Made by a program: the position numbers and the translations under genes. Source: Stentor coeruleus (Eukaryota; Ciliophora; Heterotrichea; Heterotrichida; Stentoridae). From it: 64,000 nt of DNA. Positions 47,101 through 56,177 of the stretch are shown one piece after another; the first letter of the stretch is position 1; each line of letters starts with the position of its first letter. The stretch spans positions 1 to 64,000 of the forward strand of contig MPUH01000296.1 of NCBI GenBank assembly GCA_001970955.1, read 5' to 3'. Under the pieces are notes generated by a model. It made no database searches. It saw only the letters and a list, made by a program, of their open reading frames with translations, and was not told where the DNA came from.

Positions 47101-49767
47101 AACCAATATAGTCCCAATTATTATATATTGAAGAATTCGTGGATTTGAATAATTTTTAGACATCAACTGTATACTTGTTATCAAATTAAATAGTATCTTA
47201 AGCTTATTAGGAAATATCAAATATCCTGAAAATTCTGTAAAAGACTGAAATAAAAGTAAAAAACTTGCTAAAACCGCATTGTTAAAAAACTTCCAAAATA
47301 TTGAAAAATATGTTAAAGAGTAACTAGCCTTACAAAACGATATCAACTCAGGAATCTGAGCAAGGCTTAATCCGGAAATATCCCCAACAAGAGATTTTTT
47401 TGTTGTGACTCCAATGCCTGAATTCTGACATACAGCCAAAGCCCATTTTGAATTCCCAATTCCTAAGACAACCGGTTTATGTTTGACATTTTCCTGTAGC
47501 ATTTTCACAACCCTAACCCAATCTTCAGGCATCATATCACACAAAGCAATAACATCAGCTCCATAAAGTACACAAGTTAACAACCTTTTTGTATTATCGC
47601 TTTTCATACAAGATTGTAAAGTTACTCTATCCAACATAACCGTATATCTTTTTTCCCCTTTATAAGTTTTTTTCAAAAAATCAATATTAGGATTTATGCT
47701 GAATTTCCTATATAATTTATGATTTGCAATAATTTTCTCCCCTTCACTATATCTCCCTGGTAATGATTGACTTGATTCCTCTAGTTCTTTAATTGTATCA
47801 ATTCTCTTAGATTGTCTTCTTGAATTTAGTTTATAAATAACATCTATAATAAATTTCCATAAAGCTCTATATGATTGTACTTCATTATCTAAATCAATAA
47901 GTGGTATTATAACTGGTGAGTCTATAACATCAAGTACACTACTTGCTTTAACTTTACTTCTTGATGAAAAAACAACAATTTTTATATTTTCAGATAAGAG
48001 TTTTGATAAAGAAGCACGGGTTTCTTTAAGGATTTTATCTTCAAGGCCTACAATTCCAAGGAACTCTGAGGCATTTTCTAATTTCGATAAGATTTTTTCA
48101 ATTTTTTTACTTTGGCTTATAAGTGAATGTGATAAAGAGTCGAATTTACTTGTGATTTTTTTTATAGCTTCAAGGGGTAAGTATTTAGAACAAAGAATAT
48201 AAGGACGAAGACCTTCTGAGATTAGATTATTGCATATGGATTCAGGTTTTTCTTTTGTTTTTTCTGTGAAGATTGGGAAGATTGAAGTAAAGTATCCTTG
48301 GACTAGGAAATAAGATTCAGTATGAGATGATACAATAATACGTGTTCGCGATTTATAATTGTTAAGTTGGATTATTTTAAAATAATATTTGCGGTTATCA
48401 AAACTGAAATTTATACTATCCTTTGTTTTTATATGAATATCAAAACCAAGATCTTCTATAGTTTTAAGTAGTGACATCTCATCTTTTGGTCCAATATAAA
48501 CATTATTTTCCTTAATAGCAGAAGTGGCAAGAAGTAGTAGTTTCCAAAACTGAAAATTAATCGGTGTTTCTGGCCGGCAAAAAGACACAAACTCAGCCCT
48601 TTCTGTTGTCAAAGTAAAAGTATCTCCATAATCTCTAGCCATATGCCTCATATCAATAATCCCATCCCCAACATAATATTTTGCCACAACAACTTCACTA
48701 ACAACACATTCTTCATCAATAGCTACAATCTCAGTTTTTGCAACATTTTCCAAACTTTGTAAATTATTAACTTTAGCCATATCAAATTTCATCCAAAACC
48801 TTACCAAATTAAAAACCCTCACAATTTCTACAATAACAAAAGCTGAAATCGGTACTAAATCTCCATACATTATAAAATACTCAATAACTACATCTTGAAA
48901 ACTCTCATTATTCTTAAACCCAAAGCAAATAATAATTGAAATTATCATATAAATCAGCAGGATAATAACAAAAACAGCTGATATTTTCGATAGTTTAGAA
49001 TTCATAAAACTTGAATTTATTGTGCAATTTAACGACCTAGAAAACTTTGTATCTTTTCCAGTGTATACAACAAGGCCAAGGATTTTCGAATTAACTTCAG
49101 TTCCTTGATAAATCACGTTTTTCGAATAAAGTTTATAAGAATTAGGCCGGCCTCTTAATTTTATTTTCCCATCAAAAGACCCGAAATTCCCATTGGCTTC
49201 ATCAACTTCGACTGTCCCAAACAATTTGCTTATACCAAAAAAATCAGTGTTTTCTAAACTTACAATTTTCTTTATCTCTTTAACAGGTTCTTTCCACTCT
49301 CCTTCAGTAACATAACTGTTAAAAACCCCAATTTTATCCTCCCCAGCTAGAATAACCACATCAGCAGGAGCTTTTTTATCAACAACAATTATATTCCCAA
49401 CATATAAATCCTGACTGTTGATTATATGGAAATTATTTCCATTCCATCTTTTAACTTGAACAAGTTGAATTCTTTTTTCGATTTGCCAAATCCACCAAGC
49501 ACTTATGAATTCTTTTGTTAAGCCGTATATTATAAGGAATAATAAAAGAATAAAGGTTGAGTATTGGTTTTTATAGTAGATTTCTATAGTTGCTAAAGAT
49601 ATGAAATATGTGAAAGGGATGTTGTAAAATTGATTGAGGAATGCGAGGAATAAGAATGAACGAGGAGTGTATGGGGATATAAACATTCGGTTGTTACTGA
49701 ATGAGGTTTCGTTTATGAGGATTTGACCATCTAGCTGAATTTCTCGATAGGGTTTTGAAGCATTCAT
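44119..49767 (-). CDS. Guanylyl cyclase fused to a degenerate P4-ATPase
   Basis: 1882 aa in one frame. Residues 1-1000 have the P4-ATPase layout: FISPYTPRSFLFLAF near the first helices, actuator TEGEW in place of DGET, and ten or so membrane segments in all. The phosphorylation site reads IDEECVV instead of SDKTGTL, and the hinge reads GIGNSKWA instead of GDGAND, so transport activity is very unlikely. Six membrane segments and a first cyclase domain (about 1255-1430, VLFCDICNF) follow, then six more and a second (about 1695-1870, ILYADIVGF, TIGDCYVAMG). The second holds both metal-binding Asp. The first has Lys in place of the second Asp (VGKTYM) but keeps the Asn/Arg pair (VNTASRM). Its Glu in KIETVG and Ser in QFSLVG predict GTP as substrate. 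This is the alveolate GC architecture. Confidence 0.93.
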   Translation of the reverse strand: MNASKPYREIQLDGQILINETSFSNNRMFISPYTPRSFLFLAFLNQFYNIPFTYFISLATIEIYYKNQYSTFILLLFLIIYGLTKEFISAWWIWQIEKRIQLVQVKRWNGNNFHIINSQDLYVGNIIVVDKKAPADVVILAGEDKIGVFNSYVTEGEWKEPVKEIKKIVSLENTDFFGISKLFGTVEVDEANGNFGSFDGKIKLRGRPNSYKLYSKNVIYQGTEVNSKILGLVVYTGKDTKFSRSLNCTINSSFMNSKLSKISAVFVIILLIYMIISIIICFGFKNNESFQDVVIEYFIMYGDLVPISAFVIVEIVRVFNLVRFWMKFDMAKVNNLQSLENVAKTEIVAIDEECVVSEVVVAKYYVGDGIIDMRHMARDYGDTFTLTTERAEFVSFCRPETPINFQFWKLLLLATSAIKENNVYIGPKDEMSLLKTIEDLGFDIHIKTKDSINFSFDNRKYYFKIIQLNNYKSRTRIIVSSHTESYFLVQGYFTSIFPIFTEKTKEKPESICNNLISEGLRPYILCSKYLPLEAIKKITSKFDSLSHSLISQSKKIEKILSKLENASEFLGIVGLEDKILKETRASLSKLLSENIKIVVFSSRSKVKASSVLDVIDSPVIIPLIDLDNEVQSYRALWKFIIDVIYKLNSRRQSKRIDTIKELEESSQSLPGRYSEGEKIIANHKLYRKFSINPNIDFLKKTYKGEKRYTVMLDRVTLQSCMKSDNTKRLLTCVLYGADVIALCDMMPEDWVRVVKMLQENVKHKPVVLGIGNSKWALAVCQNSGIGVTTKKSLVGDISGLSLAQIPELISFCKASYSLTYFSIFWKFFNNAVLASFLLLFQSFTEFSGYLIFPNKLKILFNLITSIQLMSKNYSNPRILQYIIIGTILVGCVIVFGLITGYSMILENGRVIDWETMAMMDFVILTGSIIFLCFLENRSYYLGLLTIAILATIMAIYDKGNTVNSGVWMIQVTFGVLVCVSLPSMVYFIISRIEPVFNNRFPYNNFSEVYTSTQYGTSDSNSVKMHYFTMKFKEKHTEDYYKQTYIQESLGVIQVSIITVSIIILFWAILNLFLGDSKIETIIRFSCAGLFFLLFLTTFLTNYKRHYIRYTVLLSLTTAIAKFIAEITGNEFSVIASVMIPAVTYILFNVDWVYLTYVNTLSLIFSIITLSLYFKNASMSILCIIYSIFVLVSLTLFTSIFGYMLEKYYRNVFKLTIYIKKQVEKSLSILEILLPELVIDRVKAGVRYIADDQGEVTVLFCDICNFEQLCNEYQPNEFSALLDSVFSIFDELCENYGITKIETVGKTYMACSGLNKQVFGDSPCIRLAIDLALDMIRESKKINLKTGKLSVKIGINTGQVTAGVVGFHKPQFSLVGDTVNTASRMCSTLETSNSIQISRSTYDALENKDGIELTANKIFAKGKGEMETFLVKEGVFVEQKKEVSLLGVGGRTYKIMNWRQSVLQREDTEIIKSVWWLGFTETKREKEYRISKLESKYWSLFGGLAINCVLQIGLLVIEICSYTIYKTPIYGIILKSCIICIQIPLLFLHSKLYTKYLHQFLLILIIVLMLTNSILSISTWPGTISTLELCYIILFLNHMISSRILVMTTLNITLLFAWFLALGISSYFFISEFFLLIFFSVINLFSLYRSEKKHLKSYNLQVQANKEIRETEHLLVQMMPAHVVHSLSEGIPITEKLMDITILYADIVGFTAWSSGKNPKEVVQMLSNLFTEFDKKCVELNVYKVHTIGDCYVAMGYLSGQRDPVTECLNVFHMAQNMIDIIFKENQNYNMQLAMRIGIHTGDIIAGVIGNKVVRYDIWGTDVLIANKMESNGKSGEINVSESCKNILEGVIGEEYEFSFNKEIGKNPACKSYFVYRKIISEE

Positions 49768-50350
49768 TATTTAGTTTATAGTTTTTGTTTTTAATGTTTA
49801 TGATAGACTTAGAAATGTATGAAAAAATATTTATTATTGGCTGGTAAAGGGTTTAGAGGATTGGTAGAAGGGTTACAGGGATTTGGAAGGATAAGAGAGG
49901 CTGTGATGATTATTGGAGATAATGATTTTTTATATAATGGATTTATAATATGGAAACTGACTGAGATTTATGGGGTTTTTAGTAGGTTTGATATTGGATT
50001 TAAAATGTGATGTGAAGATAGATGCTTTTTGGTTGAGAGAGGATTTGATTAGGAATATTTTGGGAGATAGGGAATTTTTTTTGGAATTGGAGGGTTTTGT
50101 AAAACAGGTTAAAAGAAATTAACACTCAATACTGGAGATATGGGAATTTATTGCTTTTGATGATTTATTTGATAGGTAGATATAAGAGTTAAAATAGATT
50201 TTTAGGTTTAAAGGATAGGTGTTTGAATTTTTGAATTTTTATTTTCTACTTGTAATTATTTATGAAATCTCTAGATCACTTGGTTCCTGAAAACTCATTA
50301 CTTAAGAATCTATTATTCAATTTAATAAAAAAAACCAAAAACTATAGTTA
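49768..50350. other. Intergenic region
   Basis: Strongly G-rich and C-poor on the plus strand to about 50110, the typical 5' flank of a minus-strand gene (here the cyclase). It then becomes mixed and AT-rich. A 63-codon plus-strand frame at 49819 is a by-product of this composition. Confidence 0.55.
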
Positions 50351-52482
50351 CTAATCATATTTCCTTTTGCAAAACCTTGAGTTTCTGATGCATTTGTATC
50401 CATATTTGCAGCATACTACCATAGATATAACACCAATGATTTTCAAAGTTATATTAAAGAATCTTGATTTCCCTTCCACTGCATATTCTCGTTCATGAAA
50501 ATCATTTGCCATATTTAAATCGTTCTTATCGATAGGCACTTTGATACTACAACTAGTTATATCATCATTTTTATTTTCAGCATAATCTTTTGTATCAGAA
50601 TTTCCAGTTATCAAGTTTTTTTCTTCATTGCTATAATTCTGTTTATTTCGTCTACCTTTTTTATTTTTTCTTTTATTTGATTTTTTACTATTTTTTCCCT
50701 GTTGTTCTGGACATTTTTTTTCTTCAATGCATTTTTTTTCTTCAATGTATTTTTCTTCTTCTTTTATAAGGTTTTTATTTTCAATACTTTTTTCTATTTT
50801 TCTTCTTCTTTTATAAGGTTTTTCTTTTCAATACTTTTTTCTTCAATGATATTTTTTTCTATAATAATGTTCTCCGGTTCAAGGATATTTTGTTCTTTAC
50901 TTTGAATTTTATTTATTTCTATGATGTCTGATTTTTCATCAGTATTATAAATTTCATCAGTTGGTTTATGCTTTAGATGATCCATGGTATCACTTTCAGT
51001 GTGGCTAATATCTTCAAATTGAATTTTAGTTGGCTTTATGGTAATTGCTTCTTTCATTTCTAATGCTGTGCTATTTTGCTCATTCTTTGGTATATTTTCG
51101 GCTTTTTCTTTAACAGGCTTAACATCTTTTTTGATATTTTTTGATATATTTTCGGTTTTTTCATTGGCAGGTTCTATATTTTTTTCTATCAACTTATTTT
51201 CTTTTTTATTATTCTCTTTATTTTCTTCAATAGTTTCAACAACTGGCTTATCTTTTGTAGTTTGTATATTTCTAGTAGTTTTTGAGGGTACTTTATCTGC
51301 CTTAATGTCTTTTATTTCACTAATACTTGCCATATTACTTTTTTCCCCTTGCTTTTTAAATGGCAAAGATTCTATTTTCGAAAGAGATCCTTTACTTTCT
51401 ACTCTATCTTTCTTATCTTTTTCATCACTTAGGGAACTTTTATTATCTTTATTTTTATCTAGATTGGCATTTATAGATTTCTTACTTGATTCTTTTAATG
51501 AACTATAAGGTTTTATTTCTGCAGGTTTGACTAAATTAACAGTTTCTGGTTTTTGGGTTTTTTTTTCCATATTAGCAGATCGTGCTATATTATCATATTC
51601 CGCTTTATAAATTGTTTTTTCTTCTTCAACATTCTCATCAGTCTTACTTTTATTCCACTTTTGCTTTCTTTGATTATTTTGACTATTTTGACTATTTTTA
51701 ATTTTCATATTTTCCTGATTGTCTTCTTTATTCAAAACCCTTTCGCTTTGGTGTTTATTTTTTTGGCCTCTACAATCAAACTGTTCAACAATCGCATTTC
51801 CTTTTTTAACCTCTTTTTTATATTCCACACTTTTTTCCATATCAAGACACAATTGGCACTGCATCTTTTTTTCAAAGCATTTGACACATATTTTATGCTC
51901 ACAGTTTTTAGTACTTATCGGTTCTTTATCCCTTTTACAATTATCACAAACTTCATAATATTTCATCTCTAAAAGTTCGCACATACAACATTTCTCACTG
52001 TATTTAAAGCATTCTATACACAATTTATGTTTGCATTTTCTGGATTTTTCACATACCAAGCCTTTGTTACAATAATCACAAATTTCAATAAAATCTTCTA
52101 TAGGCTTTTTACATAAAGGGCACATTTTGTTTTCATCAAAGCAATCATAACATATCAAATGATTGCAATTCTTTAAATTTTCACCTTTAGAGGATATACA
52201 GAAATTGCATAAATTCAAACATAAGGGACAAGGATTTATAAAACAAGTTTCGCATGCATTGTGATTACAATATTTGTAGACATTTTTAGCTATCTTTGAG
52301 CAGTTAACACAATGGTCAAAGGATGAAATGAACAGTTTAGGGACAAAAGAGTTACAGTGCAAGCATTTTATTAGTTGATCTGCCATGTGTTTATGTCTTT
52401 CGCATAGTCCATGATATTGGGACATGTTGACTTTGTAATCTTGTGCTTTATTACAGCTCATACATACTAGTTCACAGTCCAT
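50351..52482 (-). CDS. Multi-RING/zinc protein with YHGLC module and C-terminal membrane helix
   Basis: 694 aa if a 47-nt tandem copy is collapsed; 562 aa if it is real. The N-terminal module (residues 3-62: CMSCNKAQDYKVNMSQYHGL, CERH, IKCLHCNSFVPKLF, CVNC) matches that of the protein at 26701..27618. Four consecutive RING-like Cys/His units then run to about 210 (for example CNHLICYDCFDENKMCPLC and CEHKICVKCFEKKMQCQLC). Residues 220-640 are very Lys/Glu/Asn-rich and contain a near-repeat (EPANEKTENISKN, KPVKEKAENIPKN). The collapsed form ends with one hydrophobic helix (FFNITLKIIGVISMVVCC), placing the zinc part in the cytosol as a tail-anchored-like protein. Possible membrane-bound ubiquitin ligase; unproven. 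Confidence 0.75.
50748..50841. repeat. 47-nt tandem duplication that breaks the frame
   Basis: Copies at 50748..50794 and 50795..50841 differ by one base. With both copies the protein stops early; with one, it continues in frame to a membrane helix and ends at 50351. The one-base difference leaves open whether this is an assembly artefact, an allele or a true frameshift. Confidence 0.8.
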
Positions 52483-53528
52483 TTATATAATTTAAGGGTT
52501 TTTTTTGGAATGATTATATAGATGATGGAAAAGTTATTAAATTGAAGAAGTTTTTTTAGAGATTAATGGGGAATAGTTTATAAGGTTTATTGTTGGAAAA
52601 TGTATGTTGAAGTGCTGTTTTAATGGGTTTTGGAAAAATATGAGAAAAACTTATGATAAGTGTGGATAGGAGGATTAATTAACATAGTTGTATAATGATT
52701 TTGTCACATAGACAATATTTTCACTAATATGTTCTGGTTTTTTAAATTTTGTAATGAAATCGAAAAGTTTGCTTATATAAAGACAAAAAAAACTGGAACC
52801 TGTTTTTTAGATGGAAAAGTTTAAATCATAAGATATTCTGAGGAAAATTTTTTTTCTCATGATTAAATCAGTCTATGTAAAGGGAAGTATCTCAGAAAAT
52901 CAATGTGAGGTTGCTGGGGTAAAGTAAATATTATTGAGAAAATCATGGCCAGCTGCAAAGAATATGAAGTTGAAGAAATTGAGAGCATTTAAGAATTAAC
53001 GGGACTATCAATCTGATTTTTAAAACAGTTTAAGTTTAATCGTGTCCATTTGAAACAGTGAATATGCAAATCCAGATTAATAGTGATGGATAATTTATGA
53101 CACTCCACAAATAATTAATTTAGTAATTATAAAATTTAGTTTAGTGAAAAGAAAGATTTTAAATAAGAAAACTCCTCTGAAAAGAATTCAGCCTCACTTA
53201 AAGCAACAAGATGCATCTAATAATTTCTAACTTAAATACAAAGTGACATAACTTCAAAATCAAGCATAAAATTCTTGAAATTCGAAGTTCAATAGCTAAG
53301 TTCTTCAACAGCAAAAAAAATCATGACTATTAGCCACATTACAATTTTAGTACAATTATTTGTCCAAAATCAATAATAAATTCCTAATTCTAAACACCTA
53401 ACTATATAAATCTAATCATAATCTTTCCACTCAAAAGCCAAATCTAAATATTTCCTCATCTTCCATTCTATTTTTTTATCTATAATAATCTTAAGCATCT
53501 AAATACCATTATATAAATCTCTAAACTA
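52483..53528. other. Divergent intergenic region, nothing recognised
   Basis: About 1 kb. G-rich on the plus strand near the RING gene start, C-rich and G-poor in the last 200 nt before the next ATG. No gene or RNA seen. Confidence 0.55.
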
Positions 53529-53987
53529 ATGAGCATATTACACGATTGCTTTGCAAGTCTGCGCTTAATATTCACAGGAGAAACTACCTGCCGCCTATGT
53601 TTTATAATCGCACCAATTGTCTGGGTATTCGGAAGTTTTATGCTAGCAATCAAAGCAATAACCATCTATGCTAAACTTGAAATATCATTAACAACAATCT
53701 ATCTTATATTATTTGGCCTTATAATGCTCTTATGTGGTATATTTTCAGCATCAAATACAATCCACGTTTGTATACAGTTACCTACATCCCACACAGCTTT
53801 GAAAATACAAAAATATAGTCAAATTCTTATCTTAATTTGTTTAATTATCTTACTCTTATGTGGATGGATACAAATTTTATTATTAGAAGATATTGAATTA
53901 ATTGTTGATTTGACTGAATTACTTTGGCTTGGGGTGATATTTTTAATACTATTTACAATTACCACAATAAGTTGTATAATTGCTTAA
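53529..53987 (+). CDS. Four-pass membrane protein, unknown
   Basis: 152 aa. Four hydrophobic helices at about residues 23-47, 52-74, 97-117 and 131-152; the last runs to the C-terminus, and the loops are short. The first 22 residues contain two Cys (HDCFASLRLIFTGETTC). No N-terminal signal peptide separate from helix 1. The topology resembles small tetraspan proteins, but no signature such as CCG is present. Function unknown. The stop lies 29 nt from the end of the convergent methyltransferase gene. Confidence 0.7.
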   Translation: MSILHDCFASLRLIFTGETTCRLCFIIAPIVWVFGSFMLAIKAITIYAKLEISLTTIYLILFGLIMLLCGIFSASNTIHVCIQLPTSHTALKIQKYSQILILICLIILLLCGWIQILLLEDIELIVDLTELLWLGVIFLILFTITTISCIIA

Positions 53988-54016
53988 GTATTTTAAGAGA
54001 TAGTAATAATTAGCTA

Positions 54017-55486
54017 TTAGACGATTTTTTCTAAAACATAAACTCCAGTTTTGCCCCATGTCATTTTGACTCGAATGCTGTATTTGACTTCAAAAATGTT
54101 GTTTTCGGGGAAACTTTTTAGGGTTATGAATTTAGCCCCTTTTTTAAGAGAGTGACACTTTTCTAGGATACCATCAATAAGTTCGTTAGGAAAACAGATA
54201 CTACTTGAGAAAAGAATATCAGCATCAGACCAGTCTACTTCGAGCATACTACCATGTTTTACTTCGATTTCTGGACCTGGAGACATAAAAGTTTTAAGAT
54301 GATTCATTGTACTTGAACAAGCCTCATACAGTTTGTCTAAATACTCAACACCCGAAACTCTTTTCAGCTCAGGGTACAGTAAAGCTATAGCACCCATACA
54401 TTTACCTACCCCACAGCCTAAGTCCCAAAACACTTCTCCAGCTTGAGGTTTGCAAAGCCCAAATACAGGTGCCATATGAACAAAATCAATTTCCCCATAC
54501 GTAAACTCTGATTTCCCCGAAACTTTCATTCTCTTCCTTTCATTTTGAGATATTGAACTTCCTTCAACTTTATCAAAAACTCTTTTAAAAATATCCAACT
54601 TCTCCGCAATCATTCCCGTAAGCAAATTTTCTTCTAACACTTCTCTTAAAGTAATCTTAAAACTAACAGGCTCATCTTCAAGATTCTTAATCCCAACATA
54701 ACACATTTGATTAGAATATTTCCAGTCATCAGTGTCAATACAAAATCTCAAAGGTTCCTGAGTTTTATCAACAATCTTAACCATCTTATCCAATTCCATC
54801 AATCCAGGTTTCCTAGTAAAATTTCTTTTAATAATTTCATCATAAGGATCAGGGTCAAAATAGTTTCCTAATTCCATAACAAAATCCTCAGGATCAGTAA
54901 GTCTGTTTACAACATAAACCCCAGAACTCCATGTATGTTCATCTTCATTAGGATAATACAAATTCGTACTTACATAAAGTTGTAAATATCCATATCCTGG
55001 GGATACTGTAATTTCAATTCTACTTTCCCCTGGGTTTTCAATACGGAATTTAAAGTATTTCCATTTTTCTAATAATCCTTCTGATGATTCTTTTAAATCT
55101 AAAGACTCAGGTATGCTTTCTTGATTATAAACAACTGAAAAAGTATTAAGTCCTGGCTTGTAAGCATAAATTCCAATATAATAAATCCCTGGTTTAAATT
55201 CACCATCTTCTGGGTGGATTTGCAGTTTATCAGGACCAATATTAGTTGATTTCCACATATAATTGTCTATATAAAAATCACCTTGGGTTACTTGAGATGT
55301 TGTACGAGAAACATAAATATCAGGATCACTTTCTTCATTACAAGGCTCAGCGCTGGGTGAAACTTACATAATTGTTAGCATTTTTGATGTATCTTCGATA
55401 TTCAAGATAAAATAAGCAAATGTATTACCCTCTGCTGTGCCTATTGTAGTTTTTTCAAGCTCAAGAAGCGGGTAATTTGTTTCCAT
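54017..55486 (-). CDS. DOT1-like methyltransferase with PPC-like N-terminal repeats, two exons
   Basis: 484 aa after removing a 15-nt intron (exons 55486..55368 and 55352..54017). Two beta-rich repeats fill residues 1-275. The first (about 15-105) has SDPDIYVSRTTSQ, a YMWKS turn and KPGIYYIGIYAYKPG, the pattern of bacterial-type PPC domains; the second (about 140-275) is similar (LQLYVSTNLYYPNEDEHTW, MCYVGIKNL). The C-terminal domain has the DOT1 hallmarks FTYGEID, WDLGCGVGK (about 350-357) and SGVEYLDKLYE. The DOT1 NNFAF motif is SSICF, so the SAM-contacting Asn is Ser. Class I methyltransferase activity is likely; the target (histone H3 or another protein) is open. No nuclear signal is obvious. 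Confidence 0.8.
55353..55367 (-). other. 15-nt intron (DOT1-like gene)
   Basis: GTAAGTTTCACCCAG, phase 2, ending in CAG. Removing it supplies the first 40 residues, including the start of the first PPC-like repeat. Confidence 0.88.
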
Positions 55487-55607
55487 TTACTTTATTATCT
55501 AAAGATTATATTTTTTTTTTCTTTGGAAAATGCTTTGATTATATTGAAATGTTTTATATTTTAAGAATTAGATTATAAGAAATTGTAAAATAATGTTCTA
55601 AACTATT
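55487..55607. promoter_or_regulatory. 121-bp divergent spacer
   Basis: Lies between the ATGs of the DOT1-like gene (minus) and the BTB gene (plus) and must carry both promoters. AT-rich with a T run; no motif singled out. Confidence 0.45.
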
Positions 55608-56177
55608 ATGTCTGATAATATTACAGAACGTCAAGGATTACTTAAAGATATTGAGGCTCAGTTTAATAGCCCTGGGATTTCTGATATAAAAATCATTACA
55701 AATGACTCGAGGGAAATTTATGTGTCATCATTTATACTTAGGGCCAGAAGTTCGCATTTTCAAAAAGTTTTGCAAAGTGGTATGAAAGAAAGTGCTAGTA
55801 AGGAAATAAGAATAGAAGCAAGTTATCATGTGGCTGAAGCTTTGTTTAAGTATTTGTATACAGATACTTTAGAAGTAAACCCTAAGGAAACATTGGAAAT
55901 TATGATATTGGCTGATATGTATTTGTTAGAAGGACTTAAAAGTTTGTGTGAAAGTAAAGTTAAACATAGTGTTACGATACACAATGCTTTAGATATATAC
56001 GCATGGAGTAAAAACTGTCAGTTTAAAGACTTGGGAAATTATGTTTCACAGTTTATTTGGGAAAATTTCGGGAAAATCAGCAAGACTCAAGAATTCGAAC
56101 ACCTGCTTGAACATAATCTAGAACTTTTTAAAGAACTCCTATCCAAGCTACCGCAAAATGCTGCATATTCTTATTAA
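55608..56177 (+). CDS. BTB-BACK protein
   Basis: 189 aa. BTB/POZ fold at about residues 20-125: SDIKIITNDSREIYVSSFIL, ARSSHFQKVLQSGMKES, EALFKYLYTDTLEV and LADMYLLEGLKSLCESKV. A BACK-like helical extension follows (NALDIYAWSKNCQFKDLGNY, FIWENF). BTB proteins of this sort dimerise and often recruit substrates to Cullin-3 ligases. No Kelch, ankyrin or MATH domain is present, so the partner is unknown. It converges on the WD40 gene with a 4-nt overlap of the two stop codons. Confidence 0.88.
   Translation: MSDNITERQGLLKDIEAQFNSPGISDIKIITNDSREIYVSSFILRARSSHFQKVLQSGMKESASKEIRIEASYHVAEALFKYLYTDTLEVNPKETLEIMILADMYLLEGLKSLCESKVKHSVTIHNALDIYAWSKNCQFKDLGNYVSQFIWENFGKISKTQEFEHLLEHNLELFKELLSKLPQNAAYSY

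Noticed and set aside
49819-50010. 63-codon plus-strand frame
   Set aside because: Arises from the G-rich 5' flank of the cyclase gene; Gly/Phe/Lys-rich with no recognisable motif.
51038-51972. Long hydrophobic plus-strand frames resembling membrane proteins
   Set aside because: They are antisense to the Lys/Glu-rich part of the RING protein; such codons read as Phe/Leu/Ser on the other strand.
52483-53528. Possible tRNA or hidden short exons in a 1-kb gap
   Set aside because: No T-loop consensus, no cloverleaf and no frame of useful length on either strand.
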